DNA of 8,427 nt from Ruminococcaceae bacterium UBA3215 (GTDB lineage Bacteria > Bacillota > Clostridia > Oscillospirales > Ruminococcaceae): assembly GCA_002363155.1 (NCBI GenBank), contig DEWH01000028.1:137798-146224 (forward strand), given 5' to 3'. Shown in pieces: positions 1 through 5,252 of the stretch; within the stretch, counting starts at the first letter, position 1; every line of letters begins with the position of its first letter. The notes under the pieces are model-generated. The model saw only the letters and a program-made list of their open reading frames with translations. It had not been told where the DNA came from and searched no databases. Position numbers and translations under genes: made by a program.

Positions 1-20
1 TTGTGAATTGTGAATTGTGC
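1..20. repeat. short tandem TTGTGAA repeat at the window edge
   Basis: The window opens with two TTGTGAA units followed by TTGTGC. Read on the other strand this is CACAATTCACAA, the same motif as the tandem repeat at 5952-5983, and the neighbouring AAATATAG at 33-39 also recurs beside that repeat. It is probably the edge of another copy of the same dispersed low-complexity repeat, cut off by the window. No gene lies in 1-41 and I see no convincing terminator for the regulator that ends at 42. Confidence 0.5.
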
Positions 21-41
21 ATTTACCTAAGAAATATAGGA

Positions 42-473
42 TTAAATATAATACATGGGCTGATCTGCGGCGGTATCTGCAAGCTTGTCTGCAATGTCCC
101 GGAGCGTAACACTGTCGGTAAAGTCCTGCAGATAAGCGGTCATCTTGCTCCAGAGACACTCGGATATCGCATCGGCTATCTGCGAGTCCTCCCTTATGCT
201 GCATTCGCCCAGAACCGTGCTGTCAAGCGCGTCTATCACATCGCGCAGAGTTATCTTCTCCGCCGGACGCGTAAGCACATAACCGCCGTGCGATCCCTTG
301 ACGCTGCGGATAATGTCCGCCTGCCTGAGCTGCGGGAGTATCTGTTCGAGATACTTCGCAGAGATGTTCTGACGCGCCGAGATGTTTATAACAGTCACAA
401 CGCTGTTGTTTGAATAAATGCAGATATCAACGAGAGAGATTATCCCGCACTCTACTTTTGACGATATCCTCAT
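42..473 (-). CDS. Rrf2-family transcriptional regulator, CymR-like
   Basis: This 143-residue protein has the Rrf2 layout: an N-terminal winged helix-turn-helix (about residues 1-70, with SAKYLEQILPQLRQADII and the wing KGSHGGYVL), then a dimerisation helix. The C-terminal end (DSVTLRDIADKLAD...MYYI) resembles the end of Bacillus CymR (DSTTLEDLA...YMFYI), the repressor of cysteine and sulfur metabolism. It has only Cys91 and Cys106 in the effector region, not the three-cysteine C-X5-C-X5-C set of Fe-S IscR proteins, so an IscR-like cluster is unlikely. AAAAGGGGAG just upstream supports the start at 473. It is divergent from the sulfur operon, and its own promoter region carries the same repeated motif as the operon promoter, suggesting autoregulation and repression of metY. 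Family assignment is firm; CymR-like function is inference. Confidence 0.9.
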   Translation of the reverse strand: MRISSKVECGIISLVDICIYSNNSVVTVINISARQNISAKYLEQILPQLRQADIIRSVKGSHGGYVLTRPAEKITLRDVIDALDSTVLGECSIREDSQIADAISECLWSKMTAYLQDFTDSVTLRDIADKLADTAADQPMYYI

Positions 474-495
474 CAGCGCACTCCCCTTTTCACTG

Positions 496-620
496 TATTC
501 CTACTGTTTTAATAAGTATAGCACGATCCGGATATTTTTGCAATGGTCGGAATAGATAAAAATGCGCCTATTCCTACTATGTTTATATGTTTAATATGCA
601 GAAAAGACTTAATTCCTATT
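496..620. promoter_or_regulatory. four copies of an ATTCC(T/G)A(C/T) operator-like motif
   Basis: TATTCCTACT occurs identically at 496-505 and 569-578. A close form, AATTCCTATT, is at 611-620, and an inverted copy (TATTCCGAC on the minus strand) overlaps 547-555. The inverted copy and the one at 569 form GGAATAG-N12-CTATTCC. The copy at 611-620 overlaps the -35 of the metY promoter, and the copy at 496-505 sits at the start of the Rrf2 transcript. Position and repetition suggest these are binding sites for the adjacent Rrf2 regulator; the sequence shows the repeats, while the binding is inferred. Confidence 0.55.
515..543 (-). promoter_or_regulatory. promoter of the Rrf2 regulator
   Basis: On the minus strand, TTGCAA (538-543) and TATACT (515-520) are separated by exactly 17 bases, with TG one base before the -10 hexamer (extended -10). 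Transcription would start near 508, about 35 bases before the regulator's start codon. The motif copy at 496-505 would then fall just after the start site and the copy at 549-555 just upstream of the -35, both consistent with autorepression. Confidence 0.7.
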
Positions 621-647
621 GACTTGCTATGTAAAGAGGTGTATAAT
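619..647 (+). promoter_or_regulatory. promoter of the metY sulfur operon
   Basis: TTGACT (619-624) and TATAAT (642-647) are separated by 17 bases, a near-perfect sigma-A promoter. Transcription should start near 654, leaving a leader of about 26 bases, too short for a riboswitch. The -35 overlaps a copy of the ATTCCTA motif, so repression by blocking RNA polymerase is plausible. Confidence 0.8.
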
Positions 648-679
648 GACAGCAAGTTAAACCGAAAGCAGGCATAACA

Positions 680-1915
680 ATGGATTTCAATACCGAATTG
701 CTGCATTCAGCCCCCGCGGCTGACAGATACGGCTCAACGCAGCCGCCCATATACCAGGTAAGCGCATTCTCCAAAGACAGCGCAGAGACACTTGAAAAGG
801 TGTTCGCCGGAAAGACTCCCGGATTCTCCTATTCCCGGATAAGCAACCCTACCGTGGATTCGTTTGAAAAGCGGATCGCCGCTCTCGAAGGCGGTATCGG
901 AGCAGTTGCATGCTCCTCCGGAATGGCGGCAGTCACAATGGCGCTGCTGAATATCCTCGGTGCCGGAGATGAACTGATAGCCGGTTCCGGACTTTTCGGC
1001 GGGACAATTGACCTGTTCGGCGATCTCGCCCGGTTCGGCATCACCGTAAGGTTCGTTGAAAGCGTTACCGCAGACAGCGTAGCACCGCTTATAAACGAGC
1101 GCACAAAGGCTGTTTTCGCGGAGCTTATCGGCAATCCGAAGCTCGATGTCGTGGATATAAAGAGCGTAGCGGAGGTCTGCCACGCAAATGGCATACCCCT
1201 TATAATCGACAGCACCACTGCAACGCCGTATCTCGTGCGCCCGATACAGCACGGCGCCGATATAGTAGTTCACTCGGCATCAAAGTACATAAACGGCGGC
1301 GGAAACTCGATCGCAGGTGTAATAACCGACAGCGGAAATTTTGGCTGGGACAGCGGCAAATACCCGCAGTTCGCCGAATACAGGCAGTTCGGCAGGTTCG
1401 CTTATCTCGCAAAGCTCCGCGGCGGTTTCTGGCGGAACTCGGGAGCCTGTCTCGCGCCGTTCAACGCCTTTATGTGCTCGGTGGGACTTGAAACGCTGGG
1501 GCTGCGTATGGAGCGTATATGCGATAACGCGTACCGGCTCGCGGAATTCCTTTCGGAGCAGGAAGGTGTGACCGTGAACTACCCGGCGCTCCCGTCCAGC
1601 CCGTACCGATGTCTTGTGCAGTCACAGCTCGGCGGAAAAGGCGGCGGGATACTTACACTCCGCGCAGGAAGCAAGGAACGTGCATTCAGACTCGTGAACA
1701 GTCTGAAATACGCGCTGAACGCAACAAACATAGGCGACATACGGACGCTCGTGATACACCCGGCAAGCACGATCTATCTGCACTCGACAGAGAAACAGCG
1801 CGAAAAAGCCGGAGTGTTTGAAGACACGATAAGGGTTAGCGTCGGTATCGAAAATATAGACGATCTCAGAGAAGATTTCGGAAATGCTGTGAAAAGGAGC
1901 AAAGAAAATGGCTGA
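680..1915 (+). CDS. metY: O-acetylhomoserine sulfhydrylase-type PLP enzyme (MetY family)
   Basis: This 411-residue protein belongs to the Cys/Met-metabolism PLP family, fold type I, and is most like O-acetyl-L-homoserine aminocarboxypropyltransferase. Visible marks are FSYSRISNPT near residue 49, the SSGMAA loop, the Schiff-base lysine Lys202 in SASKYINGGG, the MetY-typical block PFNAF...GLETLGLRMER, and the C-terminal LVIHPAST and IRVSVGIE motifs. The family makes homocysteine from O-acetylhomoserine and sulfide. In Wolinella the partner is a carrier-protein thiocarboxylate instead, and the carrier, E1 and protease genes downstream suggest that route here. The ribosome binding site is weak (AGCAGG), but the start lies 26 bases after the promoter and gives the expected N-terminus. 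Its end overlaps the next gene by 8 bases. A cysteine-forming role is possible but less likely. Confidence 0.9.
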   Translation: MDFNTELLHSAPAADRYGSTQPPIYQVSAFSKDSAETLEKVFAGKTPGFSYSRISNPTVDSFEKRIAALEGGIGAVACSSGMAAVTMALLNILGAGDELIAGSGLFGGTIDLFGDLARFGITVRFVESVTADSVAPLINERTKAVFAELIGNPKLDVVDIKSVAEVCHANGIPLIIDSTTATPYLVRPIQHGADIVVHSASKYINGGGNSIAGVITDSGNFGWDSGKYPQFAEYRQFGRFAYLAKLRGGFWRNSGACLAPFNAFMCSVGLETLGLRMERICDNAYRLAEFLSEQEGVTVNYPALPSSPYRCLVQSQLGGKGGGILTLRAGSKERAFRLVNSLKYALNATNIGDIRTLVIHPASTIYLHSTEKQREKAGVFEDTIRVSVGIENIDDLREDFGNAVKRSKENG

Positions 1916-2153
1916 ATACAACATCACGGACAGCGTTGACATCACCGATGTCAACTGCCCGATAACATTCGTGAAAACAAAGGTCGCGCTTGATGAGCTC
2001 GACGACGGCGATATTCTTGCAATACGGCTGAATGACGGCGAGCCGGTGCAGAATGTCCCCCGCAGTCTCAAAGAGGAAGGACACAAGGTTCTCGGACTTA
2101 CACAGAACGAGGACGGTACATACCGTCTGATCGTGCAGAAGGTGGGCGACTGA
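1908..2153 (+). CDS. TusA-family sulfur carrier protein
   Basis: This 81-residue protein has the TusA/SirA/YedF shape: a small beta-alpha fold with a conserved Cys-Pro near the N-terminus (DVNCPITFVKTKVALDEL, Cys17), then LDDGDILAIRLNDGEP and a C-terminal strand. Cys17 would carry sulfur as a persulfide. The family's CPxP signature is here CPIT, with the second proline missing, which is also seen in TusA-like relatives outside tRNA thiolation. It starts inside the end of metY (8-base overlap) and its stop codon directly abuts the next start, so it is translationally coupled to both. Context suggests it supplies or relays sulfur to the carrier protein encoded downstream; the exact donor is unknown. 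Confidence 0.85.
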   Translation: MAEYNITDSVDITDVNCPITFVKTKVALDELDDGDILAIRLNDGEPVQNVPRSLKEEGHKVLGLTQNEDGTYRLIVQKVGD

Positions 2154-2471
2154 ATGGCGGAACGGATAACAACGGCTGATTTTGAAGCCAAAGTCCTTGC
2201 GTCGGATATCCCGGTGCTTGTGGATTTCTACTCGGACTCCTGCGTGCCGTGCAAGATGCTCTCACCGGTGCTTTCACAGCTTGACACCGAACTTGAGGGC
2301 AGACTTCGCATATACAAGGTGAATGCCGGCTATGAGCAGGAGCTTGCGGAAAAGTACGAAGTACAGGCTTCGCCCACGCTGATATTCTTCGTGAACGGAA
2401 ATGAATCATCGCGTCTGCGGGGCGCTGTGAAGAAGCAGGACATTCTCGCGGAATTTGAAAAATTGCAGTAA
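2154..2471 (+). CDS. thioredoxin-family protein with a CVPC active site
   Basis: The 105-residue protein is a single thioredoxin domain: VLVDFYSDSCVPCKMLSPVL with Cys30 and Cys33, and the cis-proline loop ASPTLIFF with Pro74. It is of normal thioredoxin length and has no signal peptide, so it acts in the cytoplasm. The active site is CVPC rather than the usual WCGPC, and the tryptophan before the first cysteine is replaced by serine; both changes should alter redox potential and partners. The start codon directly follows the TusA stop codon. Within this operon the likely job is to reduce a persulfide or disulfide on TusA, the E1 or another sulfur carrier. General thioredoxin function cannot be excluded. 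Confidence 0.9.
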   Translation: MAERITTADFEAKVLASDIPVLVDFYSDSCVPCKMLSPVLSQLDTELEGRLRIYKVNAGYEQELAEKYEVQASPTLIFFVNGNESSRLRGAVKKQDILAEFEKLQ

Positions 2472-2485
2472 AAGGAGACAACACT

Positions 2486-2716
2486 ATGAGACTTACGGTT
2501 GCAGGAAAGACAAAGGATTATGAGGACGGAATAACCGTCGCAAAGCTGATAGAGCTTGAAAATGTGGAGACACCGGAATATGTCACGGTCACGGTGAACG
2601 ACGAGTTCGTTGAGAGCGGAGATTTCGGGAATACAGTCCTCAAAGACGGTGACACAGTGGAATTCCTCTACTTTATGGGCGGAGGAAGCATAGCACAGCA
2701 TACTGACAGGAATTGA
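2486..2716 (+). CDS. hcyS: ThiS/MoaD-like sulfur carrier protein with a C-terminal tail (HcyS-like)
   Basis: This 76-residue protein has the ubiquitin-like sulfur-carrier fold of ThiS: an opening strand MRLTVAGK, a helix around TVAKLIEL, and the late strand GDTVEFLYFMGGG. ThiS and MoaD normally end at the Gly-Gly whose carboxylate is adenylated and thiolated. Here nine residues (SIAQHTDRN, 68-76) follow the three glycines at 65-67, so the primary product cannot be charged until the tail is removed. A JAMM protease encoded in the same operon is the obvious candidate, as HcyD removes the residue after the glycines in Wolinella HcyS. AAGGAG upstream supports the start. The symbol rests on this parallel and is not proven. 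Confidence 0.85.
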   Translation: MRLTVAGKTKDYEDGITVAKLIELENVETPEYVTVTVNDEFVESGDFGNTVLKDGDTVEFLYFMGGGSIAQHTDRN

Positions 2717-2731
2717 GCGGAGGGAAGAAAA

Positions 2732-3538
2732 ATGGCATTCACAAATGAACAGCTCGAACGCTACTCCCGCCACATCATCTTAAAGGAAGTCGGCGCAAAG
2801 GGTCAGAAGAAGCTTTCGCAGGCGAAGGTGCTGATAATCGGCGCAGGCGGGCTCGGAGCACCTGCCGCGCTCTATCTTGCGGCGGCGGGTGTGGGAACGA
2901 TCGGGATTGTGGACGCGGACGAAGTTGATCTCTCCAACCTCCAGCGTCAGGTCATACACGCCACAGCCGATATCGGCAAGCCGAAAGTGCAGTCCGCAAA
3001 AGAGACCATGGAAGCGATCAATCCCGACATAACGGTCAACACATACCACACGTTCGTCACCAGCGAGAACGTAATGGATCTGATAAAGGACTACGATTTC
3101 ATACTTGACGGGACAGACAACTTCCCGGCAAAATTTCTGATAAATGACGCGTGCGTAATGGCGAAGAAGCCTTTCTCTCACGCGGGCATAATACGGTTCA
3201 AGGGTCAGCTTATGACTTATGTTCCGGGGCAGGGACCCTGCTACCGCTGTGTATTCAAGAATCCCCCGCCGAAAGACGCGGTGCCTACCTGCCGTCAAGC
3301 CGGGGTAATAGGCGCAATGGGCGGTGTCATCGGCTCTTTGCAGGCTATGGAAGCGGTGAAATACATAGTCGGTGCAGGCGATCTCCTCACCGGTTATCTG
3401 CTCACTTTCGACGCGCTGAAAATGGAGTGGCACAAGGTAAAGCTCCCCCCGGATACCAGCAAGTGCGCTGTCTGCGGCAATCACCCCACTATCACAGAGC
3501 TCATAGACTATGAGCAGATCGAATGCACCGAGCATTGA
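2732..3538 (+). CDS. hcyF: ThiF/MoeB/HesA-type E1 adenylating enzyme (HcyF-like)
   Basis: The 268-residue protein is an E1-like enzyme that adenylates the C-terminus of a ubiquitin-like sulfur carrier. It shows the nucleotide-binding loop GAGGLG (37-42), VDADEVDLSNLQRQ with the conserved Arg72, DGTDNFPAKFLINDAC, the conserved cysteine Cys187 in PTCRQAG, and four zinc ligands in two CxxC pairs (Cys170/173 and Cys245/248). It is of MoeB/ThiF length and lacks the C-terminal rhodanese domain of MoeZ-type relatives, so sulfur must come from another protein or from free sulfide. It follows the carrier gene by 15 bases, with GGAGGG as ribosome binding site. Thiamine or molybdopterin roles are possible for the family, but no such genes are nearby. 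Confidence 0.9.
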   Translation: MAFTNEQLERYSRHIILKEVGAKGQKKLSQAKVLIIGAGGLGAPAALYLAAAGVGTIGIVDADEVDLSNLQRQVIHATADIGKPKVQSAKETMEAINPDITVNTYHTFVTSENVMDLIKDYDFILDGTDNFPAKFLINDACVMAKKPFSHAGIIRFKGQLMTYVPGQGPCYRCVFKNPPPKDAVPTCRQAGVIGAMGGVIGSLQAMEAVKYIVGAGDLLTGYLLTFDALKMEWHKVKLPPDTSKCAVCGNHPTITELIDYEQIECTEH

Positions 3539-3557
3539 GAGAGAAAGGTCGCGCACA

Positions 3558-3658
3558 GCGCTCGAGAAGGGTCGCTTGCGCTCGAGACTTGGGGGAAACC
3601 TTTTGTGAACAAAAGGTTATCCCCCAAACCCCCTTCCAAAAAACTTTAATCGCTTCGC
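3558..3658. repeat. ~100-bp palindromic element, left copy of an inverted pair
   Basis: This stretch matches the reverse complement of 4162-4260 along nearly its whole length. It contains a hairpin with arms TTGGGGG and AACCTTTTG pairing to CAAAAGGTT and CCCCCAA around a TGAA loop, followed by an A-rich segment and ATCGCTTCGC. A degenerate extra GGTCGC-type unit precedes it at 3545-3560. It lies inside the sulfur operon between the E1 and the protease genes. The hairpin has no U-run after it, so it is more likely a processing or stability element, or an inserted non-autonomous repeat, than a terminator. Confidence 0.8.
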
Positions 3659-3675
3659 ACTGAATGGAGAAGGTT

Positions 3676-4083
3676 ATGATAAAACTTAAAAAAACCGATT
3701 TTGAGAGGATCCTTGCTCATGCAAAAAAAGAAGCCCCGATAGAGGCTTGCGGGCTTATTGCCGGGCATAAGGACGGCGATGACAAGTATATAGACAAGGT
3801 ATATATTCTTACAAACACCGATCATGCCGAGGAGCACTTCACTCTCGATCCCCGCGAACAGCTTGCCGCAGTCAAGGATATGCGCGCAAACGGGCTTGAA
3901 CAGCTCGGAAACTGGCATTCGCACCCGGTCTCCCCCTCCCGCCCCTCCGATGAGGATAAGCGGCTCGCATTCGACAGCACTGCAAGCTATATGATTCTCT
4001 CGCTTATGGACGAAACGCCGGTGCTGAACTCTTTCAGAATAAAGGGAGATACCGCGGAAAAAGAAGAGCTCATAATAGAATAA
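3676..4083 (+). CDS. hcyD: JAMM/MPN+ zinc metalloprotease (HcyD/Mec+-like)
   Basis: The 135-residue protein is a compact JAMM-domain peptidase. It carries Glu23 in EACGL and the zinc motif H-S-H-P-x7-S-x2-D with His81, His83, Ser91 and Asp94, so all expected metal and catalytic residues are present. Bacterial relatives in sulfur clusters cleave after the Gly-Gly of ubiquitin-like carriers: they trim the precursor and release the amino acid formed on the carrier. I prefer the start at 3676 because GGAGAAGG lies just before it; an ATG at 3664 in the same frame would overlap that site and has no ribosome binding site of its own. The gene sits between two inverted ~100-bp repeats, 137 bases from the E1 gene, and ends at a strong terminator. 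Confidence 0.9.
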   Translation: MIKLKKTDFERILAHAKKEAPIEACGLIAGHKDGDDKYIDKVYILTNTDHAEEHFTLDPREQLAAVKDMRANGLEQLGNWHSHPVSPSRPSDEDKRLAFDSTASYMILSLMDETPVLNSFRIKGDTAEKEELIIE

Positions 4084-4133
4084 AAAAACGAACCGCCCGC
4101 AGTCTCTCTGCGAGCGGTTCTATACTTTCTCTT
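4082..4133. terminator. bidirectional terminator between converging operons
   Basis: A hairpin spans 4090-4120 with arms GAACCGCcCGCAG and CTGCGaGCGGTTC around a short loop. On the minus strand it is followed at once by GTTTTTTT (complement of 4082-4089), making a strong intrinsic terminator for the partner-switching operon. On the plus strand the tail TATACTTTCTCTT is weaker but would still end the sulfur operon just after the protease gene. Confidence 0.85.
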
Positions 4134-4161
4134 CGATTGTAAAGCATTTCCCGAAATAAAC

Positions 4162-4260
4162 GCGAAGCGATTAAAAGTCTTTGGAAAGGGGTTTGGGGAA
4201 TAACCTTTCTTCAGAAAGGTTTTCCCCAAGTCTCGAGCGTAAGCGACCCTTCTCAAGCGC
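4162..4260. repeat. ~100-bp palindromic element, right copy of an inverted pair
   Basis: This is the inverted partner of 3558-3658. Its hairpin pairs TTGGGGAA and AACCTTTC with GAAAGGTT and TTCCCCAA-like arms around TTCA. Compared with the left copy, the innermost stem changes from TTTTG/CAAAA to TTTC/GAAA, and the outer stem from five to four G-C pairs. Changes therefore occur in both arms together, which suggests the fold is kept by selection. Confidence 0.8.
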
Positions 4261-4310
4261 AAGCGACCAGTCTCGAGCGCAAGCGACCAGTCTCGAGCGC
4301 AAGCGGCCGT
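4231..4310. repeat. four 20-bp tandem repeats (TCTCGAGCGCAAGCGACCAG)
   Basis: Four consecutive 20-base units start at 4231, 4251, 4271 and 4291, each close to TCTCGAGCGCAAGCGACCAG with one to four changes. The array overlaps the end of the right palindromic element and stops at the stop codon of the VWA-like gene, which itself lies in CTCACGCG, a possible unit remnant. One or two units also sit at the corresponding end of the left element (about 3545-3580). There are no spacers, so this is not a CRISPR array. Confidence 0.85.
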
Positions 4311-4311
4311 C

Positions 4312-4905
4312 TCACGCGTTGTTTGCGGAGTTAAGGCGGGCTACCATTTTCTCGGTGAGCTCATCGTAAGGTCTGGCGAACCAGTCGGCTTCGCTCTTCT
4401 TTATAATGATAGTATCATCTTCCGCGATGCCGAGTTTCTCCATATTGATCGTGAAATCAGTGAGCAGGAAGAACTTCCACTTGTACACGTCACGCTGGTG
4501 AGCGATCATATCGCGGAGCTGTTCGTATGTGCAGTGTACGCTTGCGTTATCACGTCCGAAAACTATGATCGTAACTATGACCTGTGAGGGGCGCTCCGCT
4601 TCGGGGATCGAGGCGAGATGCTCGCCCACCTCGCGCATTATCCTCGATGTCTGATCGAGCATATTGCATACGCCGCTTCCGTCGTTTTCCAGCCACGAAT
4701 TAACCTTGAACTTATCAAGAGAGTAGTTCATTACACGCGCTTCTTCGTTGCGGGTGAATCTGATGCCGGAAACGATCTGCTTGCGTCCGGTAGCCCTCAG
4801 AGCCTTGCCGTACTTCTTGACCGCCCTGATAATGTTTTCGTGCTGCTCAACAGGTATCGCGCTGCAGTCAAACGCGAAGATCTGAAGCGTAAGATCATTG
4901 TTCAT
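4312..4905 (-). CDS. VWA-like domain protein with a degenerate metal site
   Basis: The 197-residue protein looks like a single von Willebrand A-type domain. It opens with a strand and FAFDCSAI (13-17) where a typical VWA has DxSxS, followed by an amphipathic helix. The segment VIVTIIVFGRDNASVHCTYEQL...MIAHQRDVYKWKFFLLTD resembles the TDGxENAS...YGWEFIFLGAN block of bacterial VWA proteins. The DG pair of that block and the mid-domain threonine are not evident, so metal-dependent ligand binding is probably lost or changed. There is no signal peptide or membrane segment. It is the last gene of an operon with a STAS antagonist and an RsbW-like kinase, 27 bases from the STAS gene, with AAAGGA as ribosome binding site. 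It may be the output or a partner of that switch. The fold call is moderate; function is unknown. Confidence 0.7.
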   Translation of the reverse strand: MNNDLTLQIFAFDCSAIPVEQHENIIRAVKKYGKALRATGRKQIVSGIRFTRNEEARVMNYSLDKFKVNSWLENDGSGVCNMLDQTSRIMREVGEHLASIPEAERPSQVIVTIIVFGRDNASVHCTYEQLRDMIAHQRDVYKWKFFLLTDFTINMEKLGIAEDDTIIIKKSEADWFARPYDELTEKMVARLNSANNA

Positions 4906-4932
4906 AGCTTTTATTCCTTTCTGCTTTGGTTG

Positions 4933-5232
4933 TCAATGCTCAAAGTTGAGCAGTTTTACAAATCCCGTAACCTTAAATATCCCCATAACCTCTTCGTTGG
5001 TGTTCCTTATGACCATAGAGCCGCGGTCCTTCATCATCTTCTGCATCTGGAGCAGTACGCGCAGCCCTGCCGACGATATATATTCAAGCTCCTTCATATC
5101 AAAAGTAAGGTCTTTAACGCCCTCAACCTCCTTCAGAAGCTCTTCCTCGATCTCATTGATATTCAGCGAATCCACTTCGCCGGTAAGTGCCACTGTCATT
5201 GCAGTTCCGTCAGCCGATTTCTCTACTTTCAT
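4933..5232 (-). CDS. STAS-domain anti-sigma factor antagonist (RsbV/SpoIIAA-like)
   Basis: This 99-residue protein is a lone STAS domain. It starts with a beta strand and LTGEVDSLNINEIEEEL, followed by DLTFDMKELEYISSAGLRVLL. The serine in the SSAG loop (Ser54 by alignment with the phosphorylated serine of SpoIIAA and RsbV) is the expected target of the neighbouring kinase. The unphosphorylated form would bind the RsbW-like protein and free its other partner. It lies 20 bases after the kinase gene and 27 bases before the VWA-like gene, with GAAAGGG upstream of the start. No sigma factor gene is in the window, so the output of the switch is unknown. Confidence 0.9.
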   Translation of the reverse strand: MKVEKSADGTAMTVALTGEVDSLNINEIEEELLKEVEGVKDLTFDMKELEYISSAGLRVLLQMQKMMKDRGSMVIRNTNEEVMGIFKVTGFVKLLNFEH

Positions 5233-5252
5233 ATTTTTATCCCTTTCTTTTA

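Noticed and set aside
42..473. IscR-type Fe-S regulator
   Set aside because: The three-cysteine spacing is missing and no Fe-S assembly genes are nearby; the C-terminal end resembles CymR.
654..679. Riboswitch (SAM or T-box) in front of metY
   Set aside because: The promoter leaves only about 26 bases of leader, too short for any known riboswitch.
1622..2191. Long open frame on the minus strand under metY, tusA and the thioredoxin
   Set aside because: It lies antisense to three well-supported, tightly coupled genes, has low-complexity serine-rich sequence and no recognisable domain or ribosome binding site.
2486..3538. Thiamine or molybdopterin biosynthesis genes (thiS/thiF or moaD/moeB)
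   Set aside because: The carrier has residues beyond Gly-Gly and sits with MetY and a JAMM protease, with no thiamine or molybdenum cofactor genes in view.
2780..3556. 258-codon open frame antisense to the E1 gene
   Set aside because: The plus strand encodes a textbook E1 enzyme with all motifs; the antisense product shows no family features and arises from codon bias.
4231..4310. Possible CRISPR array
   Set aside because: The 20-bp units are directly adjacent with no unique spacers, and no cas genes are nearby.
4181..4369. Small plus-strand frame with repeated LERKRP peptides
   Set aside because: It is a translation of the palindromic element and the 20-bp tandem array, then runs antisense into the VWA-like gene.
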